DNA of 64,000 bases, from positions 2,666,001-2,730,000 of the forward strand of contig JAUCEF010000002.1 in assembly GCA_033558025.1 (NCBI GenBank), given 5' to 3'. Below the pieces are notes generated by a model. That model had not been told where the DNA came from. It ran no database searches and saw nothing but the letters and a program-made list of their open reading frames with translations. Source of the stretch: Phytophthora sp. 'mugwort'. Taxonomy: Eukaryota > Oomycota > Peronosporomycetes > Peronosporales > Peronosporaceae. Shown here one piece after another: positions 1-10,930 of the stretch; the first letter of the stretch is position 1; every line of letters begins with the position of its first letter. A program made the translations under genes and the position numbers.

Positions 1-1400
1 GTCGGTGAACTACGCAAGCATCATGCCGTCTCACAGCTGGGATAGTCGTGGCAGCGCCAGTCGATCATGACTCCTCTTCTTCCTCACCTTCTCTCCAGCA
101 TCGATCGCATCAACACTGCTCTGGAAGTTGCGGGGGCACAGTCTCTACCGGCGACTGGCACGTTGCGTGTGTGCCAGGCAACGGAAGGTGAATGGAACGC
201 GTTTGTTGACAGCGACAGATACAGCGTTCGACCCAATTGTTTTGAATGGTTTGCTGATACTGAGAGATTCACATCATCCAGGTTGCCGACGCTTCATATG
301 GGAAATATGTTGGTGAGTTTAACCGATGTACTTCATTTGCCGAGTAAAATATTTCTCGATGGCTCGCAACGTACATGAACGCCAAGAATTATCAGCGATG
401 ACGATCGTGTCGAGACATCGATTATGGTCCACGCCGAACAACACCAGGGTCCGTGCTTCCTCCAGGCGTTCCAATATTCGACGACTTTCGGATGATCAAA
501 ACTGAGATTGGAGTCTCACATTCGTTGGGCATGGCACCAGGACAACTCGACCACAAGGCGATATCGATTTGGGCTGTGATGCCAGGAGTTGAGTACGTGC
601 TGTGTGAAATTCGATCCCGACTTTGCGAATCCCGAATACAAGTTGTACGATGCTCGAGTAAATCCACTGGTGCAGCTGGCTTCACTTCCAATTGTCGCTC
701 CAAGAAACGTGATCCAATTGGACGGACGTCGAATCCTCGGTATTCGGCCAGGGATGGCGCTCTTGATAGCTTTCCCGGCAACTCCATCGGTGGATTTGTA
801 CTTTCCATTGGCCAGGGCAATGCGTTAATCAGACGCCCGGCAAATCGTTTATGCAGTAACCACTTGCTTTCTCCGCCAAACACCCGCGTCCAATTTTTTC
901 CGATTCTATATGTATAATTGACAACCACGGCGATTCCTGCAAAATCTCATACCAGTTTGAAATAGCTCGGAGAAAACAATTCTCACGAGCAGCCTCCGGC
1001 GACAGTGCAAGCAGCTAAAACAGCGTATCGAATATGACGAAACCAATTCACCAACAAGACTAATCCATCGTCACTCTAAAGAAACGTGATAGACCAATGA
1101 TGTCCTAACTCATATGAATTGTTGTATGCTCCGTGTCGCAACTCTCAGCTGGTCGAGCAGTCGGCTCAACGGCTGTCGTTAAAGATCCATTATATGATGA
1201 TTACGCTGTGAGGTTTAGATTTTTAGTAAGTGTCTGATTGAAATCATCAGTTTCGCTGAGGAAGCTCCTACACTTCTCCGACCTGGTTAATATGTGATAG
1301 ATGACCCCTTGCTATCGATTAGTTGTCTGGTTAGAAATACCAGCTGGGTATTAGAAACGATTATACCTACTTCTTTGTAGAATAATGTTAAGAAAAACAA
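1..1400. other. Stretch with no supported gene
   Basis: Open frames exist on both strands around 67-378 and 422-928, but none carries a domain I recognise and they overlap one another antisense. The region has the look of decayed, formerly coding repeat DNA. I see no LTR end, terminal inverted repeat or tandem repeat that would classify it. Confidence 0.4.
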
Positions 1401-1413
1401 CTGTCGATTTGAT

Positions 1414-1650
1414 ATGCCAGTAGTTACTACTTACGCCGTGATCCGTGAGAAGACCGTCCAGCTTCGAGATATGCTGGCCAGTTGTGACGAATGTGGGAAT
1501 CCGGTCAGCATGAAGCCGCTGCTCAACAAGTCCACGGCTGATACTTTCACCCGCATCGGCTTCGGTGTCGAGCTTAACGGTCTGGATGACCCATTGGCGT
1601 CGACACGGCACAGCCGATCGACGCGGCACTGCAGGTGATGCAGACACCGG
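1414..1650 (+). pseudogene. Cytochrome P450-like fragment
   Basis: The frame from 1414 resembles the middle of eukaryotic microsomal P450s of the fatty-acid hydroxylase type (CYP86/CYP94-like). A helix-rich stretch ends in 'FTRIGFGVELNGL', which matches the family pattern F-x-x-IGFG-hydrophobic, followed after a 1-nt frameshift near 1592 by 'QPIDAALQVMQT', matching the segment that usually follows. The haem-binding cysteine region, the ExxR motif and the N-terminal membrane anchor are all missing. The match stops at about 1648, where sequence related to the LTR at 54.7 kb begins, so a host gene fragment appears to have been cut by or captured with a retroelement. No intron boundaries can be judged. 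The family call rests on one 70-residue segment and is tentative. Confidence 0.45.
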
Positions 1651-2065
1651 CCCGCCGAGATCGGCAGGACTTGTTCCTTCGCGCCTGGCGAGACACGCTC
1701 TTCCTTTAGCCGACCTAGTTCTCTTGGCGCTACCAGTCAACACACTACAAGCTATGCCTCTCGGATGTCAACGGTAACCATAATCCGGCCCGTGCAGTGA
1801 CTTACCGGATAGTATACACTTGTCTTGGACTTGGAAGAGTTACTCTGTTATTATTTATTTCCCGGAAGCCCTCAGGGGCTCCTCCTATTGACAACTATGT
1901 TATTATACAAATATCAATTGAAATAAAATGCGCTCGGATCTCGATCGACCCTCCGCAATAATCTCAGTGTATCCACCCAAACTCAACGGCCGGCCGAGTT
2001 CATCCAGTTGAGTGGCCGGATTGTTAGCTGTCTTCGTACTCAGCGAGCAGTACCGTGGTTGCTTA
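1645..2065. repeat. Diverged LTR remnant related to the E-B LTR
   Basis: This stretch aligns by eye, with many substitutions and small indels, to 54711-55130. Shared landmarks in the same order are the 'cggcaggact' start, 'gcgctaccagtcaacac', 'tacaagctatgc', 'cttaccggatagt', 'agagttactctgtt', 'ggggctcctcctattg' and 'cttcgtactc'. The first ~27 bases of the E-B LTR are missing here and no matching internal region follows, so it is a solo or truncated LTR. Both copies have the same orientation in the window. Confidence 0.7.
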
Positions 2066-2508
2066 CTTAAGTGTGATATGTGAGTCACTTCATCTGGCTT
2101 TCTCTACACCACAGTAGGCTTCAGTAGTTACTGAACCATCGGCTAGTCGCGACTCCTGGGAGTATATGTAACGGACATAGGCACAGGGACACCTAGGTAA
2201 CGGATGCGAGCGGCAGCATTGATCCGCTTGCGTTCTAATTTACCCAGTTCCGATTCAACCAGCTACTGCACAAGCAACTCCATTCAACAGGTTAAGAGCC
2301 AATTATCCATCGAGACGCTCCCGCAGCCCAAGCCCCGCCTCACTTTCCGGCCAAGTCGACCACGTCGAAGGAGATGCTGCACGCGCTCAAGGCGCGGAGA
2401 CTTTCCATGAAATGGGTGGTGGTTCCTCTGCTCAAGCGGTGAGCGGCTGGATCGTCTCGAGGGACTCCCCGAAAGCCTGGTGCAAGCCATTGCGCGGGAC
2501 CGCATGGA

Positions 2509-3440
2509 GTGGGCTTAGCTGCAACGCGCAGCGGTGTTCAGAGGTCGTCAGCTGCCTCAAGCGTGTTCAGCCAATTCTTGGCCTCGCATCGACAGCGCAC
2601 GAGAGCAGACTCTCTGAGTGAGGCGATAGGGATCAACCCCACGTGTCGAGGTGGCGAGCAGCCGCAACAAACTTGCCTGCCTACCCAACCACAACAAGAG
2701 CAGTTTCAACAGGTGCAGGACGCACCACATCTGCTGCCTCCGTTATGGATTCAAAACCAGGCGCAGTTCCACCGCCGAAACTTTGGGATCAAGCTCCCGA
2801 AGGCGAAGGATATGAAGCTTCCGATCGAGCGCTTCTCTGGCAAGGAAGAGTATGAAGTCCTTGGGGCAGGTTTCAAAAACTGGGGTCTACGATTCCTTAA
2901 CGAGCTGATTGCCGCTCAAATGATCAGCGGCGGTGAATGTCCGGATGGATTCAAGGCCTCTGTACTGAATCGCTACCTGGAGGGGCCTGCCAGTAAGCAT
3001 TTCGACAGGATGAAATGGGTATGGACATCCGAATCGCCCACGCCGAACACCTTATGAGCAGGATACTCGAGGTGTACGAAACATAATACGGTTGAGCAAG
3101 CGATGCGGACGATCAGGGGAAGGAAGCGCACCGAATGATTCTGGACGGGAGCAGTACCAATACTTGGTAGCAATCGCTACTTCGGCTGCCTTCTCCGGCC
3201 AGTTCGTCCTGCAGTACATCTGCGAGTGCGCTCCGCCCGAAACTAGACGAGCAATGCAGACGCGGATCACCGACACCGACGGACTACCTGAGGCAAGCGA
3301 GGGAGCTGGCCAACTTCGCTAGCGCGTTCGAGCCGGAGACTAACAACTACGCCATCAAGGGCTTTCATGAACGTGGTGCCGGTCGTGAGATTTCCGGTGG
3401 CGACATGGTCGCAAACGCCGTCTCGCATACCAGCGACAAG
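2509..3440 (+). pseudogene. copia gag-like region
   Basis: A readable 182-residue frame begins at 2509 and becomes Gln-rich ('QPQQEQFQQVQ') before a segment with 'MKLPIERFSGKEEYEVLG', 'FKNWGLRFLNEL' and 'NRYLEGPASKHFDRM', the pattern of oomycete copia Gag proteins in which a conserved trp/phe-rich capsid helix bundle precedes the nucleocapsid. After 3057 the frame breaks repeatedly; scraps around 3180-3420 continue the same protein. A possible remnant of a CCHC knuckle is seen at ~3445-3480 ('WGCNKP' in one frame) but is not complete. It would package element RNA in virus-like particles; it is clearly dead. Confidence 0.6.
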
Positions 3441-3489
3441 AAATGATGGGGTTGCAATAAACCGGTCATATCAAGCATAACGGTCTTGA

Positions 3490-5042
3490 TTGGGGAAGGG
3501 TCATGCGATATTTGTGCTAGCCGTTGGGCAGATTGGTGACGACGCCTGGGTTCATGACAGCGGTGTCAGTTGTCATCTGGTACGAAATGCAAGCATTTTG
3601 CTTGACGCGCTTGGTTGCCACGAGGACGGCAAGGTCGCTGACGGCCAATTTATTGCGGTGACCAGAAGGGGACTGTGATACTGCGTGCTGCGGTTGATGG
3701 CAACGAGCATGATGTGATGGTAAGCGACGTATGCTACGCGGCTGAGCTCGCGCAAAACTTATTATCCTATTGCAAGCTTAAAGAGAAGGGTATGGCGCTG
3801 GTGTACGAGAATAACCACCGCTATCTTAAACGCGTTCCGACGGAGCACGCGCGTTCGAAGTTAACAAGCTCAACGATGTCTTGGTGGTGAGAACGGTCGG
3901 CACGAGCACGCGCGTGGGAAGGAGTAGCGTCGTGTATTCGGCGCTCCAGTCGTCAGAGACGAACACTACCAATGACAGTGCGATCAAATGCACGCTGATG
4001 GAGTGCGGCTCGGGCACCTCAGATACGACACAGTGGGAACCATGGCTGATGCCCACGGGTCCGGCATCAAACTCACCGACCGCACCCGAATAAACTGCTT
4101 GGCATGTGCACAGGGTAAGCAGTCCAAGATTGTGCAGTCCCAGACGGATTCAGGCAAGCACTCACCCATTGACAGGATTGAAGGTGTAATTTTCAGTGAC
4201 CTCAAAGGCCGATGGCCCCTGCTGATCGCAATGGCAACAAGTACGTGGTCAACTTCATCGACCACAATACCAATTACTGCAGGGTATTCGTTCCAAGGAG
4301 GAAAGAACAAGCAACCAAACTGTTCGAGCATTTCCTGGTGTACTTCGAACACAGGTTCGACTGCAAAGTTCACGTACTTCGAACGGATGTAGTATCGATA
4401 TGTGGATTTGTTCTGTCAGTCAAACGCCATCGTGCTCCAAGTAAGTGAAGCGAAGAAACAAGCCTCAAACGGTAAAACGGAACGCATGCACAGGACGATG
4501 CTTAAAATGGCACGATTTGTTGATCTTCGCTTGCGCTAAATTTACGGGGACACGCCGTTAAATACGCGGTGTACATCCTGAACAGGAGTCCGACCAACAC
4601 CAACCCGAATCGAACTTCGCTACATGAGATGGTGACAGGCGATAAATCTCAGCTGACAGATATCGTAGTGTTCGGCAGCCCATGTACGTCATTTTGCGAT
4701 CCGGGGAAGGCGACTTGGAAGCCAAGTGGCGAAGTCGGTATGATCTTGGGAAAATACGACGAGATCACGGGGTACAAAGTATATTTGCCTCGGGATCGCG
4801 TCGTCATTGTTACTCAACACGTGCAAAACATCGAGACTCTCGACATTGCTGGCAACAGGCTGTTGCAAGCTCAACTACGCAGAGAAGATCCCGAATTGAA
4901 CCATGCGCTCCTGGAGCAGAAACAAATCTGCTCAACGGAAGGAGCAGCGGGGAGGTATCCAGCACGGGAAGAAGAAGACAAGACGCGAAAAGAGAGATGG
5001 CAGAAGACCACAAAGTCGAAGCACGGCTCGACCATAACATAA
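3490..5042 (+). pseudogene. copia protease, pre-integrase and integrase
   Basis: At 3535-3640 the frame reads 'DAWVHDSGVSCHLV', the copia aspartic protease active site (family consensus W-x-x-DSGA-x-x-H), with Ala replaced by Val. From 3988 a gag-pre-integrase domain follows ('LGHLRYDTV', then 'CLACAQGKQSK'), then the integrase core with 'VIFSDLKG' and, in another frame from 4212, 'VNFIDHNTNYCRVF'. A readable 157-residue frame at 4569-5042 holds the integrase C-terminal part ('YILNRSPTN', 'VVFGSPC', 'WKPSGEVGMILGK', 'VVIVTQHVQNIE') and a charged linker. The integrase would insert the cDNA into chromosomes. Frames shift at several points (about 3680, 3890, 4210, 4395), so no intact polyprotein remains. 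Confidence 0.75.
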
Positions 5043-5179
5043 GTAGCTGCTTCTGTCCCAGTAGCCGGGGCTGTGCCTACGGAAACGACGATGCCTGAGC
5101 ATTCTGGACCCTCCCGCATATGCAAACTTGCAGTATGGGGAGCAAACATGTGTCAGTGACCATGATCAGCATCGGATCG

Positions 5180-5430
5180 GATCCCCGAATCTACACGGAA
5201 GAGATTTGGCCGTCGCTCTCACTCAACTGGCGCCAGGCAATGGTCGACGTATAAGGGCACTGGAAGAAAACGGCACCACCTGGGAGCTCATGGTGAAAGT
5301 TCCGGACGTCAAACTGATCCACGCCAAATGTGTGCCTAAGGCAAAAAGCACGCGGATGGGACCCTCGAAAGATTGAAGGCTAGACTAGTAGCCTGCGACA
5401 ATGAACAAGAATACTACTGTTCCACCTGAA
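5180..5430 (+). pseudogene. copia RT N-terminal stub
   Basis: Frame scraps include 'ALEENGTTWEL', 'VKLIHAKCVPKAKS' and, in another frame at ~5355-5400, 'GTLERLKARLVACDNEQ'. These match the start of the RVT_2 copia reverse transcriptase, where E-E-x-G-T-W-E-L and L-K-A-R-L-V-A are hallmarks. The palm with the YVDD catalytic motif is absent, so the element is cut here. Confidence 0.65.
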
Positions 5431-5829
5431 TACGCGCATTGAGATTTATCTTGTGAGTGAAGCTTGATTCTATTGGATAAAAAGGTTCGAGTCTCTGGAA
5501 TCTAAATCACCGCGTTCAAGTGCCTAACTGCCAGTCACCCCCGAGGCGCTGCCAGCCATCGACCTCCACGTTGAGCTTCAAACGCCAGCTAGGCATTGGC
5601 ACACTACACTATTCATCTACACGATGCCCGGATGCACAGCCCAGACACACGACATCCAGCCTTAATCCGCGTTACCGTTGCCATCTTCCTGACCAGGCAC
5701 AGCATTGCTGGCCTGCCAATGAAAGGCGTAGTCAAGCAAGCTGTTTTGCTTCGTTTGGTGTTTTCGGGCGTCGGTGGCAAAATTCTGGCGGTGCCGAGAA
5801 GATGTTGAACCAGTACTGGCTACAAAAAG
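5431..5829. other. Spacer between copia and mariner remnants
   Basis: No domain is recognised. Short open frames overlap on both strands. It may hold the decayed 5' end of the mariner-like element, whose readable coding line starts near 5830. Confidence 0.35.
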
Positions 5830-6531
5830 AGCAAACAGCGCTCCCACGCCATGGGAGCTTTCGCGAGAGGATGTCGCGCGACGTGTAGCCGCGGTACCGC
5901 TCTGCCAGCGGCAGACGCTGATCTCGCTGGCGCGAGCCGCCGAGATCCCGAAGACGACTCTCTGAGCCACCTTCGTGATGGTGCGCTTCGCCGAGTCGTG
6001 CGGCACGTGAAGTCGATCTGACCGACGGCCACAACTACAGGCGGATGCCCTTCGCGCTGAGTCACTTGCAACGCCCTATTGGTTACTTTGTTGCCAATGA
6101 TATGCTGCTATATATCAACTGATAACTGTGGTCCGTACTGCCGGTTGCAGGTGGCAGAACGTATCGAATGCACCACATGTACGACGTGGTGCATATCGAT
6201 GAGAAACGGTTTAACCTGTATAAAGCTTCTTCGAATTTTAAAAATTACTACAAACGACCCCCTTCCATATGGATCGACGCCAAACAAGAGATACATCGGC
6301 AAATTGATGTTTCTAGCAGCGCTGGCCAGGCCCAGATACAACTTTCGTACGAAGCAAATGTTTAACGGGAAAATCAGCATTTGGCCGATCATTGAACGCA
6401 GCCCCGCTAAGCGTACGTCCGTCAACCAACCTCAGGAACTATCCTGGCGAAAAACGTCAACATGACGCGTTCAGTCTACACGAAGATGGTAAAGAGCTAG
6501 TATTCCCTGCCGTTCGCAGTAAATGGACTGG

Positions 6532-6763
6532 TACGTCACTAATGCGACTGCTGTGAACTAATAATAATAATACTAAATCTTAGTTCACAGCAGAGCAAAC
6601 TCTACGTCCCTAATGCGACTGCTGTGAACTAATTATTAGTATTATTAATAGTATTATTATTATTAGTTCACAGCAGTCGCATTAGGGACGTAGAGTTTGC
6701 TCTGCTGTGAACTAAGAATTAGTATTATTATTATTAGTTCACAGCAGTCGCATTAGGGACGTA
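6532..6763. repeat. Palindromic MITE inserted in the mariner remnant
   Basis: A long foldback sequence flanked by TA on both sides. Its arms begin 'tacgtcactaatgcgactgc' on the left and end with the complement on the right, continuing through 'tgtgaactaa', an AT-rich (taat)n spacer and 'ttagttcacagcag'. TA ends fit a Tc1/mariner-type nonautonomous element. It disrupts the transposase frame. Confidence 0.85.
6603..6692. repeat. Second MITE nested in the central TA of the first
   Basis: A 90-bp perfect or near-perfect hairpin ('tacgtccctaatgcgactgc' at its left end and the complement at its right end) with an AT-rich loop. Its outer flanks, 'gagcaaactc' and 'gagtttgctc', are reverse complements, so removing the insert restores a continuous palindrome centred on TA. 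It is the same family as the outer MITE, shortened. Confidence 0.8.
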
Positions 6764-7232
6764 GAATTGCTCTATTCTTACTAGGACGTAAGAAGGGAAT
6801 GCTTCAGGTGCAGCAACATAATGCTGGGCCCCATGTATCTCCTAACAGTGTGGACATTGTGCAGGTGGGTGAACTAGACGGCTGGCGTATCGAAATGACG
6901 TGGCAGCCGCTAGGATCACCTGACCTAAACGTTCTTGACCTCGTGGCTTCTCTTCGCTCCAAGCCTACCAGTACCAGCGCAACTCGTATGATTTTGGACA
7001 GCCTCGTTGTAGCAGTCGAAGACGCGTTCAAGAAGATCCCATGTTCAGTTCTCGACAGATCGTTCGCGACCCTACCGAAGGTCATGCAGAGAGTGATTGC
7101 AAGCGGCGGCGGCAACGACTACGGGCTTCCTCGCGTGCGTAAGGAGCACTATCGCAATGGCATATCACCATCGACCTTGCCGATCAATGCAGAGTTGGTT
7201 TGTGATGTGGCGGGATCGGTCAAAATATGATT

Positions 7233-8673
7233 AAGACCCGATTCGCTTACCAACTGCGCCCAGACCCGACTAACGGAGGGGGTTCTCCGATGATCCATGA
7301 ACTTGATCTCACCTTGTTTACCCGTCGGTGGTCTGGATATGCTCTCTTGGGACTCCGAAGGATGCAGCGATGTAAAGCCTTTGAACGTCCTGGCGAGACG
7401 CGGGGGCGTGGAGCAGCGCGGAAGTCTTCGCTCTACTACCGTTATTGGTTCCGATCTGAGGTAGTCGACCTTCGATCGGCGGCCTGGGCTTGATCCTAGG
7501 CCGAGGTTGCCGTGCGGCGTCGTTCCTTTCCTTTCCTTATGTAGCTTGCCGCTTCCTTTAGCGGGATCTTGCGAGCTGAGAGTCGAGATGATCGTTGGCC
7601 AAGCACTGAATGCCGATGGATCGGGGTATGCGCTTGAGCAGAAGCTCGCTGACGTGGGGAAGGGTCGGCGATATCCAATCCGATCTTCTCACCACGACAC
7701 CTGATCTGCTACCTTGGGCTAGTTGATACTTGGGAGGGCCAATGTAGATCCCTTCCAGCGGCACTTAAAAACGCCTAAGTAGTTCAATGTAAATTCGAGT
7801 TTGATTGTTGTTTATCCTTTTCTGGGCCTATTTTCCCAATCCTGAACCCTGTCTCGTACCACCTGAATATCCTGAATCTTGCCCTTCTTCAACCACTCAA
7901 CACGTACCGTCTTCACGCTTGCACCTCCCCAAGGATGATTGCTGATCGAATCGCGATCTGCCAGATCGCGGATGTCCGAACGTGTATGTCGATCTGAAGA
8001 TCGAGGATGTCGGAACCTGTATGTCGATCGGCGGATACAGATCGACCCTATCCGCTCGGTCTTGACCGCCAGATTGATCCGATCTACACGATCTCGGATG
8101 GCGGGGTGTAGGCCGATCTGTAGCCGCCGGATCAGCCCGACTCTCCGAACCTTGAACACCAGATCGGCCTGATCTGTGGCCGCCGGATCAGTCGGATCTG
8201 CCAACCCGCGGACACCAGATCCACACAATCGGGGTCCGATCAAGGTCAAACAGGGCTTAGATCCGGTTTGATCGATTCCGTCACCGCTTGCCAGCCCTGA
8301 TCACTTGCATTCCCCTCGATTCGGGCTTCGGACATCCATCCGATCCCCGATCGGTCGGGTGATCACAATATAACAGATCTATATTGGATGGTTGTCCGCC
8401 CTGGTTTCCTTTATCGTCATCGAAGCATCCCCTTGCACCCCAGATTCAGTCGAACGTCGCCCCGCCTTTACCTCGTATCTCGATCCGGCTCGATCGCCCC
8501 GTCCCTTCACAGCTGGGGCCGCCTTCTCACCGATCTTCCATTCCGTAGGGATCTGATGTTCTTGTATGACGCTTCTCCACAACCTCCCCCTGTCCGAAGT
8601 CGTTGTCGTACAGCGGCCACACTCCGGTCCCACTTCTCAATCTTCGCCCCAACAAGCCATCTACTCCTAATTC
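7233..8673. repeat. E-A leader/LTR-like region, GATC-rich
   Basis: No domain-bearing ORF. The interval is packed with GATC and CGATC words, densest at about 7930-8380, where a unit of ~35 bp beginning 'gatcgcggatgtccgaacgt' occurs twice in tandem (about 7973-8043) before further degenerate copies and short inverted pairs. It lies immediately upstream of the + strand ORF and downstream of pol on the - strand, so by position it should contain the 3' LTR and the promoter side of the antisense ORF. A pyrimidine tract at ~7811-7822 would be a polypurine tract on the - strand. I could not fix LTR ends because the second LTR is not in the window. Confidence 0.5.
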
Positions 8674-10930
8674 ATGAGTGATCACTACTCCGACGTCCCT
8701 GACGAAGGCCGATCGCCGCCCGCTTCGCCCCACGACGTTAGGTCACGTTGTTCTGCCGCCTCGCATGCTCTCGTTGACTCGACAACTCAAGTCGTGGCGC
8801 GTCAGGTGACCTACCCGGAAGATGTACTCCGTCGTACGCGAGGTACTCGTGACGACCTTCTGCGAGATCGCATGCACCATGATCGTGTCATAGCCAAGAT
8901 GTCTGATGATCTGCGTGCCTTGGAGCAATTCCGGCACGACCAAGCGAGGACATCCGGAGACTCCGGGCTGAGATCGATAACGCTCTCCCAGCCCAGGGAG
9001 ATCAGATGATCGTTCGTCATCTCCGCGATCTGCTTCGTCGGCAGGCCGCTGAGATTCAAGACGTGGAGGGCCGTCTCTCCAGTGTTCATCAAAAACGCTC
9101 CGAAGCTGCGGCTCGCTGAGACGAACTTGCGTATCGTCTGGAGCTTCGCGAGGAAGAGGTCGACCGGATCATCACTCAGGAGAGAGAGAACTGGATGAGA
9201 ATCGTGTCGATCTCGACTCTGACCGCGTTAGCCAGAACTCCACTCAAGCTGCTCTGGACCAAGCGACAACGGAGAGCTCCCGATCGGACACCGATGGGAC
9301 TCAGTCAGCTCGTCTCCGCGTGGAACTGGACGCAGTTTTAGCATATGTGACGCGGCTGAAGAACGAACTCCACCAAACCCAGATCAGGCCTGACCGGGTC
9401 TTTTCTTCCGCTCCGATAGCCGGTCCGGCATCCACGAGTCGATCGACCAGCACCTCTACTGCTGTTGAGCTCGTCCGCGAGCATGATCAACTTCGCGCGG
9501 AGCGGAATCGGCTCCAACTCGATCGAGATCGCCTTCAAGCTGACGTCGATACCCTACGACGTGGCCAATCTCCTTTACAGTCTGATCTCGCAGCCACGAT
9601 CCGTGGTCGGGATACAGCTGCGACGGAATCTGCTGACGCCCGTAAATATCATGATCTTCTGTCTGTCGAGTTAGCTGAGTCATACCTAATTCTCCTTTGA
9701 CAATTCTGATATGCAGGTGTGGAGCTGGGTACATCTCGGCGGACAATTCGTGCGCTGGAAAACCAGATCGCAGATCTCCAGACCGCTCACCGGCTACGTC
9801 AGACCCAAGACGAAATCGGCACGGGCGTCGATCTGGTCACCGAGTGTCTAGCCGAAGTGGTACTACTAATGAGCCCTAGTGGTTCTGGTCTCCCTCGATC
9901 TGGTAAACGGGAACGTAGCCGATCGACTTCCCCTTCTCCAGCTGGCCCTTCGCCTAAGCGTCCTTTGCGTAGCCGATCCGTTCCTACTCGTGGACGTCCG
10001 GTAGGTCCGACTGCCCGACGCAAGGTCCCGGCAGCTCGGCCTCGGCGGGAGTCGTTCCTCTAGCCGAATTTGATCCTCAGCTAGAGATCGACGACGATGG
10101 TCCGGGGTTTGACAGCGAACAAGGCTCAGTTGCGTCTCGTATGGAGGCTTCCCCGTCAGTTGGACTGCCAGAATCGGGGGAAGATGAAGAAGACGAAGAG
10201 GAGGACAACGCTGATCTAGCGTTGGCGGCTTTATCCCGATCTCGTTCTGAAGCTCATCGCCGATCCGGCACACCTCCGGGCGGCGATGCTTCTTAACCGA
10301 TCGAGATAACCGATCCCTGGCTCCCACGGTCTCTCTATACGAATCTGACGAGACACCTGCGACTCGTCAACCGGCGAGTCCTGGACACACTGATCGCGGC
10401 AGTCCCGCGGCTGCTCAGACGGGATCGGCTGTTCAAGGTGTCCCTAGTTCCCCAAGTTCGCCAGCTTCCCCTTCTGGATCTAAAGGTTCCGCTAGATCCG
10501 ATTTCAGAAGTCCTCCGGCCACCCCTCCTGGATCTCCTTGGCGACGATTAGTCCCGCCTCTATTCCCAGCCTCGAATCTCACTGCCTGGATACGATCAGC
10601 CTTACTCAGGCCAAGACCGATCCGTGGCCGGCGGTGAGTTTGCGTCAGCTTCAATTAACCGCCATAATATGGCGCATCTTGACTGTCCGGCTCCCGATCC
10701 CTTCTGGTTGGCTGTTCCAGCGGCGCGTGCGAGGTGTCCGCGCCTCCCAGGCCGGTACCTACTATCTGGACAACTTAACTACTGGTCCAAACATCACGGT
10801 CTTGATCGCCGCTCGACCCTGGGAGGTGTTGGATAACCCGGAGGAGACTCTGACCTTCGATCTGTCGCTCTATCGCCGATCGAATACCACTCTCGCATAT
10901 CCTTTCCAATGCACCAGAAATTCCCGATAG
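8674..10930 (+). pseudogene. E-A antisense ORF: coiled-coil, basic Ser/Pro-rich protein
   Basis: Starting at the ATG at 8674, the + strand reads as a long heptad-rich, Arg/Glu/Leu/Asp-rich coiled coil through ~9850 with frameshifts near 8975, 9120 and 9700 ('LRAERNRLQLDRDRLQADV' is typical). From ~9880 it becomes basic and Ser/Pro/Arg-rich ('KRERSRSTSPSPAGPSPKR'), then acidic ('EDEEDEEEDNADLALA', ~10165-10225), then unclear to 10930. The last ~50 bases overlap the - strand chromodomain end. I do not recognise the family. It is antisense to pol and lies between pol and the LTR side, the position of antisense accessory ORFs in plant Tat elements. E-B has an ORF of similar layout in the same place. 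It could alternatively be an inverted gag, but no CCHC knuckle or capsid motif is seen. Confidence 0.6.

Larger units (their letters stand above)
2340..5430 (+). mobile_element. Degenerate Ty1/copia retrotransposon, 3' truncated
   Basis: In order along the + strand there are a gag-like region, a copia aspartic protease, a gag-pre-integrase zinc region, an integrase core and C-terminal region, and the very start of a copia reverse transcriptase (RT). The PR-INT-RT order identifies Ty1/copia, as opposed to gypsy where integrase follows RT. The coding line changes frame many times and ends at ~5430, before the RT catalytic core, so the element cannot transpose itself. No paired LTRs are evident; the LTR remnant upstream resembles a gypsy LTR elsewhere in the window. 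Confidence 0.8.
5830..7230 (+). pseudogene. mariner/Tc1-like transposase, inactive
   Basis: The N-terminal helix-turn-helix is visible at 5845-5965 ('LSREDVARRVAAVPL', 'ISLARAAEIPKTTL'). The first catalytic block is at ~6186-6215 ('VHIDEKRFNLYKAS'), the second at 6805-6840 and the third at ~6905-6945 ('GSPDLNVLDL'). The protein would cut and paste the element at TA sites. In the second block the family pattern Q-x-DNAGPH reads 'QQHNAGPH', so the catalytic Asp is replaced by His. There are also frameshifts near 5965, 6090 and 6365, and the coding line is interrupted at 6532-6763 by a MITE. The last readable segment (6799-7230) ends in the normal C-terminal region. The family is confident; activity is excluded. 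Confidence 0.8.

Noticed and set aside
422..928. 168-residue - strand frame and overlapping 154-residue + strand frame
   Set aside because: No domain, and both strands are open over the same bases; at least one is chance and neither shows family motifs.
7930..8380. CRISPR-like array in the GATC-rich repeats
   Set aside because: Units are degenerate, of unequal spacing and palindromic GATC words recur inside them; there are no spacers or cas genes and the context is a retrotransposon leader.
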